Positions 49,810 to 61,058 of a DNA stretch of 64,000 nucleotides are shown here, one piece after another (the first letter of the stretch is position 1; the number at the start of each line of letters is the position of its first letter). Below the pieces are notes generated by a model, which had not been told where the DNA came from, made no database searches, and worked only from the letters and a program-made list of their open reading frames with translations. Position numbers and translations under genes: made by a program. The stretch covers positions 62,001 through 126,000 of the forward strand of contig JBBPTG010000052.1 of the NCBI GenBank assembly GCA_038093975.1. The letters run 5' to 3'. The stretch is from Chalciporus piperatus (Eukaryota > Basidiomycota > Agaricomycetes > Boletales > Boletaceae).

Positions 49810-51398
49810 ATGCCCCGTCACTCCACTAAACATGATTCACACAACTATCCACAATATCCATCATCACAGTACCTATCAGACTCCCCCCACTCCCCCCAGT
49901 CTTCCACCTCCCAGGGATCATTTAACCACTCCTCCCAGTCTGCACCGAAGAAAAAGCACGTCTGTGGCACTTGTGACCGCGGATTTACAACTAGCGGTCA
50001 CCTCGCACGCCACCTCCGAGTTCACACAGGTGAACGAAACCACAAATGCCCCTTCCCCGGCTGCGAAACTCGATGTTCTAGGCAAGATAACCTTCAGCAA
50101 CAGTAAGTCTCGCACTTCCTTCTATCCCTCACTCGATCCCCTGTCCCTTGCTTCTTATCGTGTCCCCGACCTGATTTTCCCAGTCTTCATTTTCGACCCT
50201 TGACGAATTTCGGAGTTTGCATCTCTCCTCAACAGTATTAACTGACATATAATACCTTGGCGTTTCATTTAGCTACCGCATCCACCTTTCACCAGGCTCA
50301 CGGAGGAGCTCCAGCTCCGCGACTCGAGCTGCAATAGCGCGCGCTGTTGGGGCCAATGGTCATGCTTCAAAAAATAGCCGTTCCTCTTCTGCGATTGTGA
50401 CGCCGGAACGCTCACCATCTCCACCACCCGCTTTGGAACACGCCATTATTCCGCCGCCCCCCGATTCCCCACCTCCTCTTGTACAAGCGTTCCCTGTACC
50501 TGCTTCTGTACCCGTCTATAATGATAGCTTGCACTCTGGGAGCAGGTCGAGTCGTTCCCCAACCCCATTGGAGAACACTTATCCGATAATCTCACCGCAT
50601 TCCCATGTATTGACAAATGGGCATATTACTTCGCAACCGTCTCCGTTGCAGTCACATTATAGCGACAGTCCACCGACATACAGTGAATCATCGCAGCATT
50701 CAAACTATGGCTATGTGCCTCCATCCTCACATCCATCCGGAACGAGTGCGGTGGACCATTCCTATGACTACTCGTACAGCGAAAAATCTCCCCTTCCACG
50801 TCTGCACCATGCTTCTATCGACAACATGCATGATCCATCTCCGCCTTCGTCTGCGCATCTTTCATCCGTTTCTTCTCGACTTTCCATCTCACACATCTCA
50901 CATCCCCAATCGTATCCGAGTCATTATCATGCTGTCAGCACACCGTCACCAGACTCCGGTCACTCGCTGTCCCCCCATTCTCAGGCCTCAGGCCCACCCA
51001 CACCAAGCTACTCCGCCTACCGTGACGACGGGCACGACGAGACCTCTTACCACACCATGGACTCGGTACAGGACCACCACCAAGTGCTCACGAATGGATA
51101 CATGTCTTCTCAGGGTCATATCGTTCACGGGACCTACAATCAGTCAATGATGACGCAGAGCCTTCCAAGATACGATTCTCCACCTCCTATTTTGGCGCCA
51201 ATTCAGGACGAGCGCGTCATCCGTGGCGATATCCGCATTTCCCATGTACAGCATTCTCCAGTGTCCAGTATCCCACCAACACCGCTGTCGACCTCATACA
51301 TCCATGCTTCTTTGCATAGTTACCCATATAACGCACCGCATATCTCCCTTAACCAAGCAGGATGGAAGCATGATACCCTCTTGCGTGGGAGATCCTGA
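49810..51398 (+). CDS. NRG1: Nrg1-like C2H2 zinc-finger transcription repressor
   Basis: Two exons joined across an intron of about 170 bp (about 50103-50271), giving about 470 residues. After a Ser/Gln/His-rich leader and a basic patch (PKKKHV) come two adjacent C2H2 fingers: CGTCDRGFTTSGHLARHLRVH, linker TGERNHK, and CPFPGCETRCSRQDNLQQHYRIH. The FTTSGHLARH helix and the RQDNLQQHYRxH second finger are the hallmark of the yeast Nrg1/Nrg2 family. The long C-terminus is Ser/Pro/His/Tyr-rich low complexity, typical of regulatory regions. Expected role: nuclear repressor of glucose-, alkaline pH- or morphogenesis-related genes, by family knowledge. The first exon frame continues past the donor site, so the intron call rests on restoring HYRIH. 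Confidence 0.87.
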
Positions 51399-51790
51399 GC
51401 GGCCCGACTTTGCCTTCATATATCCATATTCTGCATCACAGCCTACACACAGTTCGGATCTTCGTCGTATTCCCGTTTGCTAGTTCTCGTTTGCTTTGCG
51501 CCTCGTTTTCTTCGTTTCGTCTCGCGGATTGTTCTCTGTATTATCATTTCTCCTGACCGGGATGTTTCTATTTTCCCGGATCAACCTACATCACTATCAC
51601 CAGAAGCGTATACCATATATTTCATAGCCAACTGCACGATACTGTACATTGCTGTTTATACACATCCTCGCCTCCGCCAGTGAATGCGACCCGTAAGGAT
51701 GTGCCTGATGTACAGTGGCAGTAACGAGATTGTGAGGAAGATCGAATCTGGGGTGATTGCTGTGGGTGGGTGAGAACGTAGCTGAAACGG
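51399..51790. other. 3' flank of the Nrg1-like gene
   Basis: T-rich probable 3' untranslated region followed by the left end of the KDZ element. No gene. Confidence 0.4.
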
Positions 51791-51862
51791 CCGGTCTGGG
51801 TGGAAGGTTTGGGTCAAAAGTTCGGGTCGGCGTTTGGGTCACCACGTGATTTCCAAATATGG
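51791..51862 (+). repeat. KDZ terminal inverted repeat, left
   Basis: 72 bp with GGGT-containing units (CTGGGT, TTTGGGT, TTCGGGT, TTTGGGT) and a CACGTG palindrome. Inverted counterpart at 56955-57026. Confidence 0.82.
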
Positions 51863-52097
51863 AGTGTCACCGGCGGCCTGCTCATCCAAACTTCCCGCCT
51901 TCCCGCCTCCTTGATTTGGCTTGTGCGCCCCGCCAGCTTATCCGCGCGCCCGCTCAAGTCATCCGCCAGCGTGTTCAGTGTCACTGGCAAGGGCACACAG
52001 CCGTGCTCGCCTTCGCCGCCCTCGCCGACCAACGACACCTGCCTGTCAGCCTCCAGCCGTGCCTCTCGAGACGCCCATTCACGGTCGCCTCGACATC

Positions 52098-54321
52098 ATG
52101 CACGACATTGGTTCGCTGTTCGCTGCCACGCAAGAGCACCCAGAACTTCGCTCGCTATCCTTTCAGTCTTTCGACACCTTCCTACGTTGTGCCCGCAGCC
52201 TCATGGACGATATTTTACAGCCGCAGCCACACAACGTCTCTGTACTCATCGCACCTGATGTTCTGCCTCCATCAATCACCTCTTTTCTCGCCAATGTAAC
52301 AGCAATCTCGACTGAGGCTGTTGATATCCTCTGGACGGTTGTTGGTGACCTCGTGTGGGACCTACCAAGTGCGGCCGAGGAACACGATCGAGAGGCGGAC
52401 TTGTTTCGACGATACGGGCATGCCAAGGGCATCAGTATGTCGTTCGGTTCGTTCAGTGGCGAGTCTCATATGATATCACAGCTAGACAAATATTGTACCC
52501 TCCCGTCAAGACGTGTACAAACCCAGTCTGTTCGGGATGGCAATCCGGTCATGGTGGGGTTCTCAAGAAGGAGGAACAGCGTGCTGTAGTACTTTTTACA
52601 CTCGCTGACGGACCATTACCTGCATGGTCTATCCATGCGAAGTGCCGCCGTACGTGATCGTCTCCGACACTGATTAACAGCTGTCTGAGGTCCGTCTCCC
52701 AGTATGCCACACAAACTATCACAATAACTACAATGTCCAACAAGAAGAACGTACATACTACACCGGAGTGCCGGCCTACATTCAGGTTGGCGAGCACCAA
52801 TTCGTTCAGCGCGAGTTAGCATCGCACTGGATGGATCTGATGCAAACTGCGTAAGTACCTTTTCTCGTCTCTCAGTCGATGGGTTATCAATACCATCTCA
52901 GCGTATCGGCCACAAACTGTGCCCGTTTGTACGAAATTGCTCAATCGCGGAGACCCAAAGTAGATGATGTTCAGTGGCAGTTCGGTTCCTCGCTGACCAC
53001 TGATCAAGTCTGGGATGCATTTATCCTCCTCGCGCTCCTCGAGGACTGTGCATCTCATGGGAATCAACTCCGTGTCCCGCACGGTGGTGACCAACAAAAC
53101 CGGTTTGTAGCCGTGATGCGTGCTCGCACCGAACGGATAATCACTCACGGACAAGAGGAACTTCCGCATGCCTGTGACGGTTGCTTGCGCATTTTTGAAA
53201 TGCCTGACGGGACGCTCGCAAAAACAGAAGTCGTTGTTACCGATGGTGTCACTGTTGGTCGCCCCTGCTGTGCTGTCCACTACTGCAAAAATCCGTTGGC
53301 CAGCAATCGACACCGCTTCTGCTCCGCTGATCCTACGCACCGCGAGCGTGAATTTCTATGCGCCGTCGAAGGGTGCAACCAGCCTGTCGTACGTGAAGGC
53401 ACATTAATTCACAAGTCATGTCCCGATCCTCGACACAAACATATGGAGGCACTTTACAATAGCTCGCTCGAAAGCTCGAAAAGCAAAGGACAACGGCAAA
53501 AGCTTGCTCGGCTCAATGACGCCCTTGTGCCATCCACGTCAGTGGCTCCTGACCAGGCTCCGGTGCCTGTTGCGGACGGCGACGAGTGGTTTGAGCGAGA
53601 CCCAAAGACAGATGCACTCCGTCTCATACAACCTACCCAAATGACCTCGACCGGCATGCTTGACCCCTCTCCACCATCCACCGCCGCCAAATCCTGCAGC
53701 GAAAAGGACGCACCTGCCAAGCTCAAGGCTGTCTTCCGTCGCCAGCGCACTAACAATGAGCAGCTCGTTGTTCGTCCTTGTGGAGTCATCAATGGCCGAA
53801 GCACCATGTACCATCATGAGGCGGTGTCCAATGTTTTGGTATGTCACTCTGATCATCAACGTCCACGACCAATATTCTCATGTGCAGATGTTCAGATCAT
53901 GATCGAGCAGCTGTATTCTCTCCCACGCGCTCGCAAGCCAGAACATCTTATCTATGACTCAAACTGCAATGCATTGCGGGAAGTTCGGAGTCGCCATCTT
54001 AGCTTTTTTGATGGTATGGGCATGTGTGTCGACGCATTTCACCACCGCACGAAGCACAAGACCAGCGACACCTTATGTCAAGAGCAATGCAATATGAAGG
54101 CGTATCCTGAACTTATCGGGCCCAACGGCAAGTTCTATTTCAACTCGTCTATCGCTGAACAGACGAATGTATGGTTCGGTGCCTTCCACAACATCTGTCG
54201 AGAAATGACCCCCCACAAGTATGATTTTTTCCTTGACGAGATGATAATCAGGCGGAATCGGGTTACTGTAGCTACCTTGCTCGCTCGCGGCAAGAGCCCT
54301 TATCATCCTCGATGTGCATAG
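52098..54321 (+). CDS. KDZ transposase with CxC5- and CxC6-type cysteine clusters
   Basis: Five exons (52098-52434, 52482-52649, 52703-52850, 52902-53838, 53896-54321) give 671 residues. N-terminal helical region, then a CxC5-type cluster (CTNPVCSGW, then CRLCHTNYHNNYN across an intron) and a CxC6-type cluster (CDGCLRIF, CCAVHYCKNP, FCSADPTH, CAVEGC). The KDZ catalytic half follows: RPCGVINGRSTMYHHEAVSN, LIYDSNCNALREVR, CVDAFHHRTKHKTSD and EQTNVWFGAFHNICREMTPHKYDFFLDEM, containing the expected Asp, Asp and Glu residues. The last intron (53839-53895, 57 bp) is an in-frame multiple of three, so its use should be confirmed. Start chosen as MHDIGSLF at 52098, because the upstream frame is Arg/Pro/Ala-biased and poorly protein-like. 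Probably nuclear, acting on the 72-bp TIRs. Confidence 0.88.
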
Positions 54322-54456
54322 AACTTAGCTAGGGCAATGTAGACATTTTTTTCACTTGTATTGGAGACACAACAAATGTATTGGCGAAAACAAAACATAT
54401 GACAAAGCGAGAGCAAGAGCGATCATGGCGAGGGTAGCATGAATGAAAAACAGTAT

Positions 54457-56587
54457 CTACTTACGTGGCCCACTCGACTTCTTGCTTGCCTGTCCAAGTA
54501 GATCCCTTCGAGCCTTTAGATACAAACACCACAAACCTGCATCTACACGACCGGCAGATTCAAACTGGGCAAGAAGCTCGGGATTGGATGACACCCATGC
54601 ACGGTAGTTGTCGCAAAAGGTCCCCTTGACGAAGGTGACACCAAAAATCTTTTTGAAGAGATCTGGTTGTCGATGGTGGTCACGGAGTTCTCGCTTATCC
54701 ATCTGACGAAATCCATTGGACATATCGACCGTATACATCCCAGCAGGCCAGACCTGTTTGCGAGAAGGCTTGCTTGTGTCATATGAAGGAACTTGCACCG
54801 GAATGATCAGTGGCAGCGCAGGCCTGACAGGGATAAGAGATGACATGGACGACGACACTGGCGAGGATGGGATAGTGAGCGGTGCTGATGTTGACGACAA
54901 CAGCACAGTACGACGTGCAGGTGAAGGCGAAGGTGAAAGTGAAAGGGAGAGTGCACGATGTGTGTTAAATGGTCGATGAGTGGGTGGTTCGCCATCGCCG
55001 TCACTCACTTCTCGTTGACGTTTGCGCATGCTGACGATCTCGACCTCAGAATCGTCGGCGGCGGCAGCGCGTGCACGCACTTTGCGCACAGTCTTCAGTT
55101 TATCCCGGACACCATCTCGTTCACCTTTCATGTTGAGGCGGATATGTGCAGGACGAGACCGTTCTTTGGATAGCTTCAGGAGGTCGTCAAATCCATGGCA
55201 GCACGTCACTCCAGCACGGCGTACGAATAGGTCGCGTCCCGTCTTCAGTGTGAACGTGTGGGTGAGGAAGGTAGCTATCCAACGACGAGAATCTTCGTCG
55301 AAGACTTCAATTTCATCCGGCATGTCGAGGAGCGCGACGAGTGCGCTGTCATCGGTTAGGCGATATTGTGGGTAGTACAGGCATTCGTCGACAAAGCGGC
55401 TGCGCACAGGCAAATCATCCTGGACATCTGTTAATTAAATTACGTACAAAGAATGAGAATCCTTACCTCGTCAAACCAATGGAGAATGAAACGTTGACGA
55501 GCAACTCGTTCCATTTCCTTGCGGCGCTCTTCTACCTTGCGGGCCTCGGCTTCTTGCTGTGCACGCGCCTTGAGGTCTGCGGTCCACAGAGGGTCAAGTT
55601 GCGTCGTGATTCGAGGTTTCGCGGACAGTGCCGAGCGCATGGATGTAGAAGGTTGCCGTGGACTAGGTGGCATGAGAGGAGGTGAAAGCCGACCAAAGCT
55701 CTGAGTTGGTGACAATGGGATGATGGGCGACGAGAGTAATAGAGATGGTGGAGTAGGAGATAGTGGTGTGGGTGGAGGAGGGGTGGACGGCCGCTTAACT
55801 GCAGCGAGAATATCGTTGTACGAGAGGCACAACTGCGAGGCAGTCGGGACCGGCAGACCACGGGCTTGGAGGGAAACACGAATGGCTTGCATGAGGTCTT
55901 CCTGACCAAATCCCGCATCATCGAGAGGCTGCTCCTCAAAGGTAGAGGGTGCAGGCTCGTGGCGAGGAGCATCCTGCTCCAGCTGGGGAACAGGCAGTAA
56001 ATTGGGAGCTTGTTCGTCCCGCGATATCTCTTGATGATCGCGGTGAAAGAAGCACTCGAGGGCGTCTAGAGCCTCGAGGCAATGCTTCAAGCACATGCCT
56101 CGAGGGCACTTGATCGCACCAGGACGCCGGCAAAACGAGCCGGGGCAAGGTGCGCCTCGTTTGCGGGGCTTGCTCAACCTTTGACGAGAGGGCTGCAATG
56201 CCAGATCGATAGCGCCGGAAGAGGACGAGCCGGTCAGGGCAGGAGTGGCAGCAGGATCAGCTGGAGTAGGTGACCGCGCTGACGAAGGAATGATGGCAAG
56301 GATACGAGGATGGGCAAGGAGCTGTGCCAACCACTGAAAGAAGTTGCAGCTATAGTGCTAGAGGTTCATTCGTGCATTAGCGTCAGAGTACATCCGACGA
56401 GACGACGACTTACCCTCGCCATTGGCTTGCCGCCATTGCCATTCTTGTCCGATTGGCATATGGTAATGGGAACAGCACCTCCACAGACGGTGCAATCGAC
56501 GACGAGTCCGATTGCGGTGAGCCGGATGGACAACTGGGAGAGGACGAGGCGGTCAGAGTCTTGCAAGGCTGCCTCCAGTGATGACAT
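54457..56587 (-). CDS. KDZ-linked partner protein with GRF-type zinc finger and second Cys cluster
   Basis: Three exons (56414-56587, 55467-56357, 54457-55419) join in phase 0 to 675 residues. Residues 30-68 look like a GRF zinc finger: CTVCGG, then SDKNGNGGKPMARHYSC and NFFQW, assembled precisely across the first intron. Further on is a dense cluster CPGSFCRRPGAIKCPRGMC followed by LKHC. Then a Pro/Ser-rich linker, a charged helix (Ala/Glu/Arg-rich, ending RFILHWFDE), a folded domain around LVALLDMPDEIEVFDEDSRRW, and a C-terminal domain with TYP-like aromatic residues near KIFGVTFVKGTFCDNYRAW. I do not recognise the last two. Location inside the TIRs, intact frame and single-strand-type zinc finger suggest a transposition cofactor (inference). 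Confidence 0.82.
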
Positions 56588-56954
56588 CTTCGCGTCCACA
56601 AGCAGGGCGGGCGGGCGGGCAGGAAGATAGGCGGCGGGCGGGGAGGAGAAAAGGAAAAGGATGAGGAACGAGACGATGAGACGGTGTAGGTTATATAGCT
56701 GGCCGATCGCGGGTGACGTCGTAGTCGTAGTCGTTGGAATTCGACTGATACATGGAATGCTGGAGGACCGTAGGACAGAGATGCAGGAATGGACGGGCAG
56801 GAGGGGGCGCTTCAGGCCCAAAAAAGCGCCCGCCGGTATCAGGTCGTTGATAGGGTGCCATCGACAGGGCACAGATGCGTCGGACATGTCGCAGCTGGCG
56901 GGCAAGAGGGCGGGAAGGCTCGGGAGGTTTGGGTGAGCAGGCGGGCGTTGAAAA

Positions 56955-57026
56955 CCGTATTTGGAAATCACGTGGGGACCCAGACGTTTACCCAAACTGC
57001 CAATCCAAACTTTAGACCCAAACCGG
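56955..57026 (-). repeat. KDZ terminal inverted repeat, right
   Basis: 72 bp, ungapped inverted match to 51791-51862 with about 16 mismatches; the inner 30 bp including CACGTGATTTCC are the best conserved. Confidence 0.82.
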
Positions 57027-57105
57027 CGGAATCTACGACTTTCTGAATCGTGTGGCGGTTTTGGGAACGCTTCGAGTTCGGAAGCGCCGAACTCCGAACT
57101 CTGTC

Positions 57106-57391
57106 ATGATGACCTTCAAGTCGAACCGGAAGAGCGCGTCACTTGTACTGAAGCGTGACCCGGGAGGAAGGCCGGTCGGGATTATCACCGACCAAAAAGG
57201 CCTTGAATGCCCCCTCCGCGTTGATCGATGGTCACTGACGAACTCCCTTCGATCCTATGACAAGAATTCCCTTCTGTGGTTTGTACATCATAGAACACAA
57301 CATGACTTTTGTAACTTGTTTTCTTGACAGGTACGACTCGGACTCGGATGTCAACCTATTCTCCGAGGTGACGCTTCAACATCGTGCATGA
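57106..57391 (+). CDS. possible small hypothetical gene or remnant beside the KDZ element
   Basis: Two exons (57106-57278 and 57331-57391) splice in frame to 77 residues, starting MMTFKSNRKSASLVLKRD and ending YDSDSDVNLFSEVTLQHRA after the split Trp codon. The 52-bp intron has clean GT-AG borders. No family recognised. Because the KDZ right end lies only about 80 bp upstream, the original 5' part may have been displaced by the insertion. Confidence 0.3.
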
Positions 57392-58020
57392 ATCGACCGT
57401 GGGTACAGTTGACGGCCCAAGGATATCAACAAACTTCCCGATGGTGCTTCGTCTATCATACACGGTTACTAGCACGGGGTGATAGACTTCAAGGAAGAAC
57501 CTCAATATCCACGGTCCAATTTCGGACTCGAGACAAAGATAAGTTAGCCCCGACTTGGGCGTTCTGGTTTCCAGCCAACTTCACTGTCCCGTCGTCGTTC
57601 CCTTGGAATTTTGTTGACCAGCAACTTTTGGCCGCGGGTCTTGACGCACGCACTTCAGAGGTACAGAATTAAACGTAGGTGCCCACGTTTCCAAGGCCTC
57701 TGCCAATCGTTCAGGACTTGACCAAGGAGGCTATCTATCCCCGGACCTAACTCCACCACCTCTCAAGCCCCGCAGACATATATGACGGCCTAGGCCCTCA
57801 ATGAATCCTCTTCTGAAGTTCCTCGCCCATATCGAAGTCTCATGTCTTCTGGGCCAGTCGAAAAGAAAGAAACCTTTCGTATGTTTGGTAACGTATCCAT
57901 AGATGCGTCCACCTCAGCGTTGCTGTGCCGACCCTTGGAAGCTTCTTCTCATTCACATTATGAAGATATGAACTCGACCTGCCTAACAGCTTAGCAGGTC
58001 TGTTCGGTCACCCTCCCCGG
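57392..58020. other. intergenic, no gene seen
   Basis: About 630 bp with short frames only; ends at the TATA box of the next gene. Confidence 0.4.
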
Positions 58021-58026
58021 TATAAA
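58021..58026 (+). promoter_or_regulatory. TATA box of the DUF6534-like gene
   Basis: TATAAA 65 bp upstream of the ATG at 58086, in good position for a core promoter. Confidence 0.5.
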
Positions 58027-58085
58027 TCCGCCACGAACGAACCATTCGTTTGTCCACAATTTTTTCAAACGTCGTCTTCAGTATA

Positions 58086-59615
58086 ATGGTTCCTCTGGAA
58101 GGACCAGTCGGTGTCGGCGCATTGGTCGACGGCGTGTTGCTAGGCTGCGCTCTGGTCCAGTCGTGTGTATACTACAAGAACTCCAGGGAGGACGCATGGT
58201 CGTTGAAAGGCTTGGTGAGTCGTTTCCTGTTTCCTCAGCTCCAAAGACCAACGAGAGCTCCTCCAGGTTTCTTTGATTCTGTCAGTGAATTGCCGATCTT
58301 GATCGACCATACCCTGAACGCGATTCTGGCGATCTCAACAGGCTTCTTTTGCTCTCGCATCTTGGTTGTTTAGCCGCCTGGGTTTGGGCTGCCTCAAAGG
58401 TGAACGAAGATGCCTCTGAGCCCCCTTACGCCGCCATCCTGTTTGGTATTTCAAGCATATTCGGTACCACCGTATTGCTCTTCGAAAGAGTGCGTTGTTC
58501 CTCCCCCCATTTCCTAGCTATCCCCCAAGCACGATCACTCACCTCAACCCCAAGTGTTTCTTCGCCATTCGCATCCTCAAAACGTCCAACAACCACTTCT
58601 TAGTATTTACATTCTTCATTCTTTGCATTTTCACCTTCACGGCCGCCTTGGGCGCTTCGACTGTATTCTTTACGAGCGCCATGTCCGACTTGACGACGCA
58701 GTTGAGCTCGGGTTGGGTGTTCCCGCTTGCGATTCTATCTGGTTTGGTTTGCGATTTGGTGTTGAGCGCTACGACGGCGTTTTATCTCAAGAAGCGGACG
58801 CCGAGCGAGAGTAAAGGGTACGTTCACGCGAGTGAATCACTGGGAAAACGTAGCGGTTCGCGATGGACTGACGATCGTTTTTTTTTTTTTTTTTTGCACA
58901 GTAGTCACATGGGAACGATCAGTCGTTTGATCTTCATGGTTGCTGGTAAGTTACTGTCCTAGGACCACCAATGCTTGCTGTCGTGGAATTGAAGCTTATC
59001 CCGTCCATCACAGAAACAGGGTTCGCAACGAGGTATGTCACCCATATTGACTACATTTTGTATCACGAGACCAATGCTTTTTCACCGTTCGTTAGCTTTG
59101 TTGGTGTTGCCGCTATCATTACCGTGCGTGTTTCGCACCGATCCGAGTCCGTACACCTCGAATTAACACATTACATATTACAGTACTGGTTGACGAGGAC
59201 GAACTGTAAGTCCCCCAGTCAATTCTCTTTCGTGAATGATTGAACGACATCCGATCGCAGATGCGTGGGTAGGCCTGCTCGTGATGATGCCCGGAGGTGA
59301 GCAACACCCCCTGCACCTGCATGTCGAAGTGATTTAATATTTCGCAACACTAGTCTTTGCGAACACCTTCCTCGCTGCACTCAACGCTCGCGGGCGTCTG
59401 GTTGCAGACATCGAGCACCAACGCACGGTCGACTTGGGCGAGAAGCTCATCGACAAGAGGGCGAAGAGAGTGAGTGCGCTTTGGGGCTTCTCTTGCGAAA
59501 AGGACCACTGAATCTTTTCATCGTATAGCCGCCGATCGTGGTCACGATTTCGAAGCAGGTCGAAAACTACTCCGAGAGTGGGTGCTCACTATACCGCCAA
59601 CAAACCCATGCCTAA
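58086..59615 (+). CDS. DUF6534-like multi-pass membrane protein
   Basis: Basidiomycete-type membrane protein of about 330 residues with several hydrophobic helices: VGALVDGVLLGCALVQSCVYY, then HLGCLAAWVWAASKV, then AAILFGISSIFGTTVLLF, then FLVFTFFILCIFTFTAALG. The order FF-A-I-R-I-L-K after the third helix and the C-terminal FANTFLAALNARGRL are typical of DUF6534 proteins. Most introns are short and clear; one has an 18-T polypyrimidine tract (about 58879-58896). The join between exon 1 (ending SLKGL at about 58215) and the next helix is not resolved: no GT-AG pair I tried keeps frame, and one expected helix seems missing. Either a small exon is hidden or the gene has lost a segment. Function unknown; this family is highly expanded in mushrooms. 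Confidence 0.65.
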
Positions 59616-60333
59616 GTGTCTCGACGGCACCAATTACGTGCTGGGTAGTGAAAGTTTGGACGTTCGCCATTTGGAATTTGGCGCTCTTTTTCTTTCGTCG
59701 TTTACGATTGAGATTTTTGGGGGTCTTTCTTTTACTTGTCATGAAGACATGTCGCGCGATACCACTTTCCTTCACTGTCGTTCTGATCGTTTCGATTCGC
59801 TCTCTGTTTTGTGCAATGACTGTCGTTGCGTGCTGTCCTTTCTTTCACTTTGTTTCTGTACGTCGAGTCTGTACGTCGTTCGAGTTGTTTGTAGACATGT
59901 CGAAAGTAGGCAACATCCCTTTCTGAGGCCGAGAGTGACGACGTTCCGCGGTGCTGAGGCCTGTTATGCTACCCGGATAGATGGACACTCACCATCGCGT
60001 GGTGAAAATGTTCCCCTTAAGGGCTGAAAGTCCGAGTTGTGGACCTAGCCCATATACACGATGATACAAGTCCACCCCATGATGAGAGTAGGATGTGATT
60101 GTTTTCGAAGCTGCGACGCTCGAGCCATGTTAGGGAGAAATTAAAATTGCCTGCGTACCATCGCTCGTAAAGAAAGAGACCCTCATGCACGATGGTGGGT
60201 ACCGGCCGGGCGGTCAGTGATAGCGATGGGTAACAGAATGTGAGGAACTCTAACATCAGCAAAGTTCTGTCAACGGAGCGCTGTCAGGGATAAATACGCT
60301 GGTGCTCTAGTCATGAAGGGTTCTCCTTTTTAG
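59616..60333. other. intergenic between convergent genes
   Basis: About 720 bp; a frame of 150 codons overlaps the 3' part of the preceding gene in another phase and is judged a shadow. No gene recognised. Confidence 0.4.
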
Positions 60334-61058
60334 CTATCGCATGCAAATCTTGTTCTGTCGTCATAAGAAGGGCCAATCAGGGGGAGGAGAAACCGGGGAA
60401 ACTTTGAGTCACTTACGCATCCCCCACACATGCGTTCTGAGGTCGAGGAATTCTTGGGGAAGGGGGTCAGTTGTCAGGGTGCAGCAAAGAGGGATGTGTG
60501 CAGAGCTCACCGATGTGGAGACCGTCGTAGAGTTTCTTCATCTCTGAACGGATCCTTGACAGGTCGTCTTTGCTGGAGGAGTTTTGGGAGAGTGCCTTCA
60601 AGTCCTTCTCGACTGCTTCAATCCTTCGCACATGCGCGGACACCTGTACGAGCGCGGGTGCATGACTGAGCGTTGAGGACGTAAAGTCGTTCAGTGATGT
60701 ACCTTTGCAGTGCTGGCTTGCAGTTCTTCTACGCTAGCCTGTAGTGCTGCTGAAGCAGCCTTGTATTCATCGAGGAGATGGTACGCCGCATACGCCGACG
60801 CGAGCGAGAAACCGAACAAGAAACCGATAATCCTGCACGTTCAGACCGTCTCTCAACGACGCTCCGAAAGAAGAAAAACCCTGTGAAGACGCACCCTCCG
60901 CGGAAACCACCCACTGGCTTCTTTGGACTGGCTACTGTCCCGAGGTTTGGCGACGCTGCGGCTTCCTCACGCAGTACTCTCGAGGTGGAGAGGAATCTTG
61001 TGCTTGAGCGTTGGACGAGGATTTGAGAGCGGACGAGGCAGCGCAACGACGAGGCCAT
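60334..61058 (-). CDS. small mitochondrial membrane protein with coiled coil
   Basis: Five exons on the minus strand give about 164 residues. The N-terminus is a strong mitochondrial presequence (MASSLRCLVRSQILVQ then STRFLSTSRVL, Arg/Ser-rich, no acids). One hydrophobic helix follows (GFLFGFSLASAYAAYHLL), then an Ala/Glu/Lys coiled coil (SAALQASVEELQASTAKV to ALSQNSSSKDDLSRI) and a basic C-terminus (HVWGMRKNKICMR). This fits a single-pass inner-membrane protein facing the matrix or intermembrane space. No specific family recognised. The last two small exons were inferred from phase-matching GT-AG sites. It is head-to-head with POP1, 205 bp apart. Confidence 0.65.

Larger units (their letters stand above)
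51791..57026. mobile_element. KDZ-superfamily DNA transposon, about 5.24 kb, two genes
   Basis: Bounded by 72-bp inverted repeats that align without gaps (about 56 of 72 positions by eye), each starting CCGG and ending in a well conserved CACGTGATTTCCAAATA block followed by T/C-GG. Inside are an intact KDZ transposase (plus) and an intact partner gene (minus) in convergent orientation. I could not identify a convincing target duplication, so the exact ends are uncertain by some bases. TIR divergence near 20% suggests either an older insertion or naturally divergent ends. Confidence 0.85.

Noticed and set aside
51781..57060. CTGAAACG / CTGAATCG as KDZ target duplication
   Set aside because: The right copy lies about 18 bp beyond the TIR end, so it does not abut the element.
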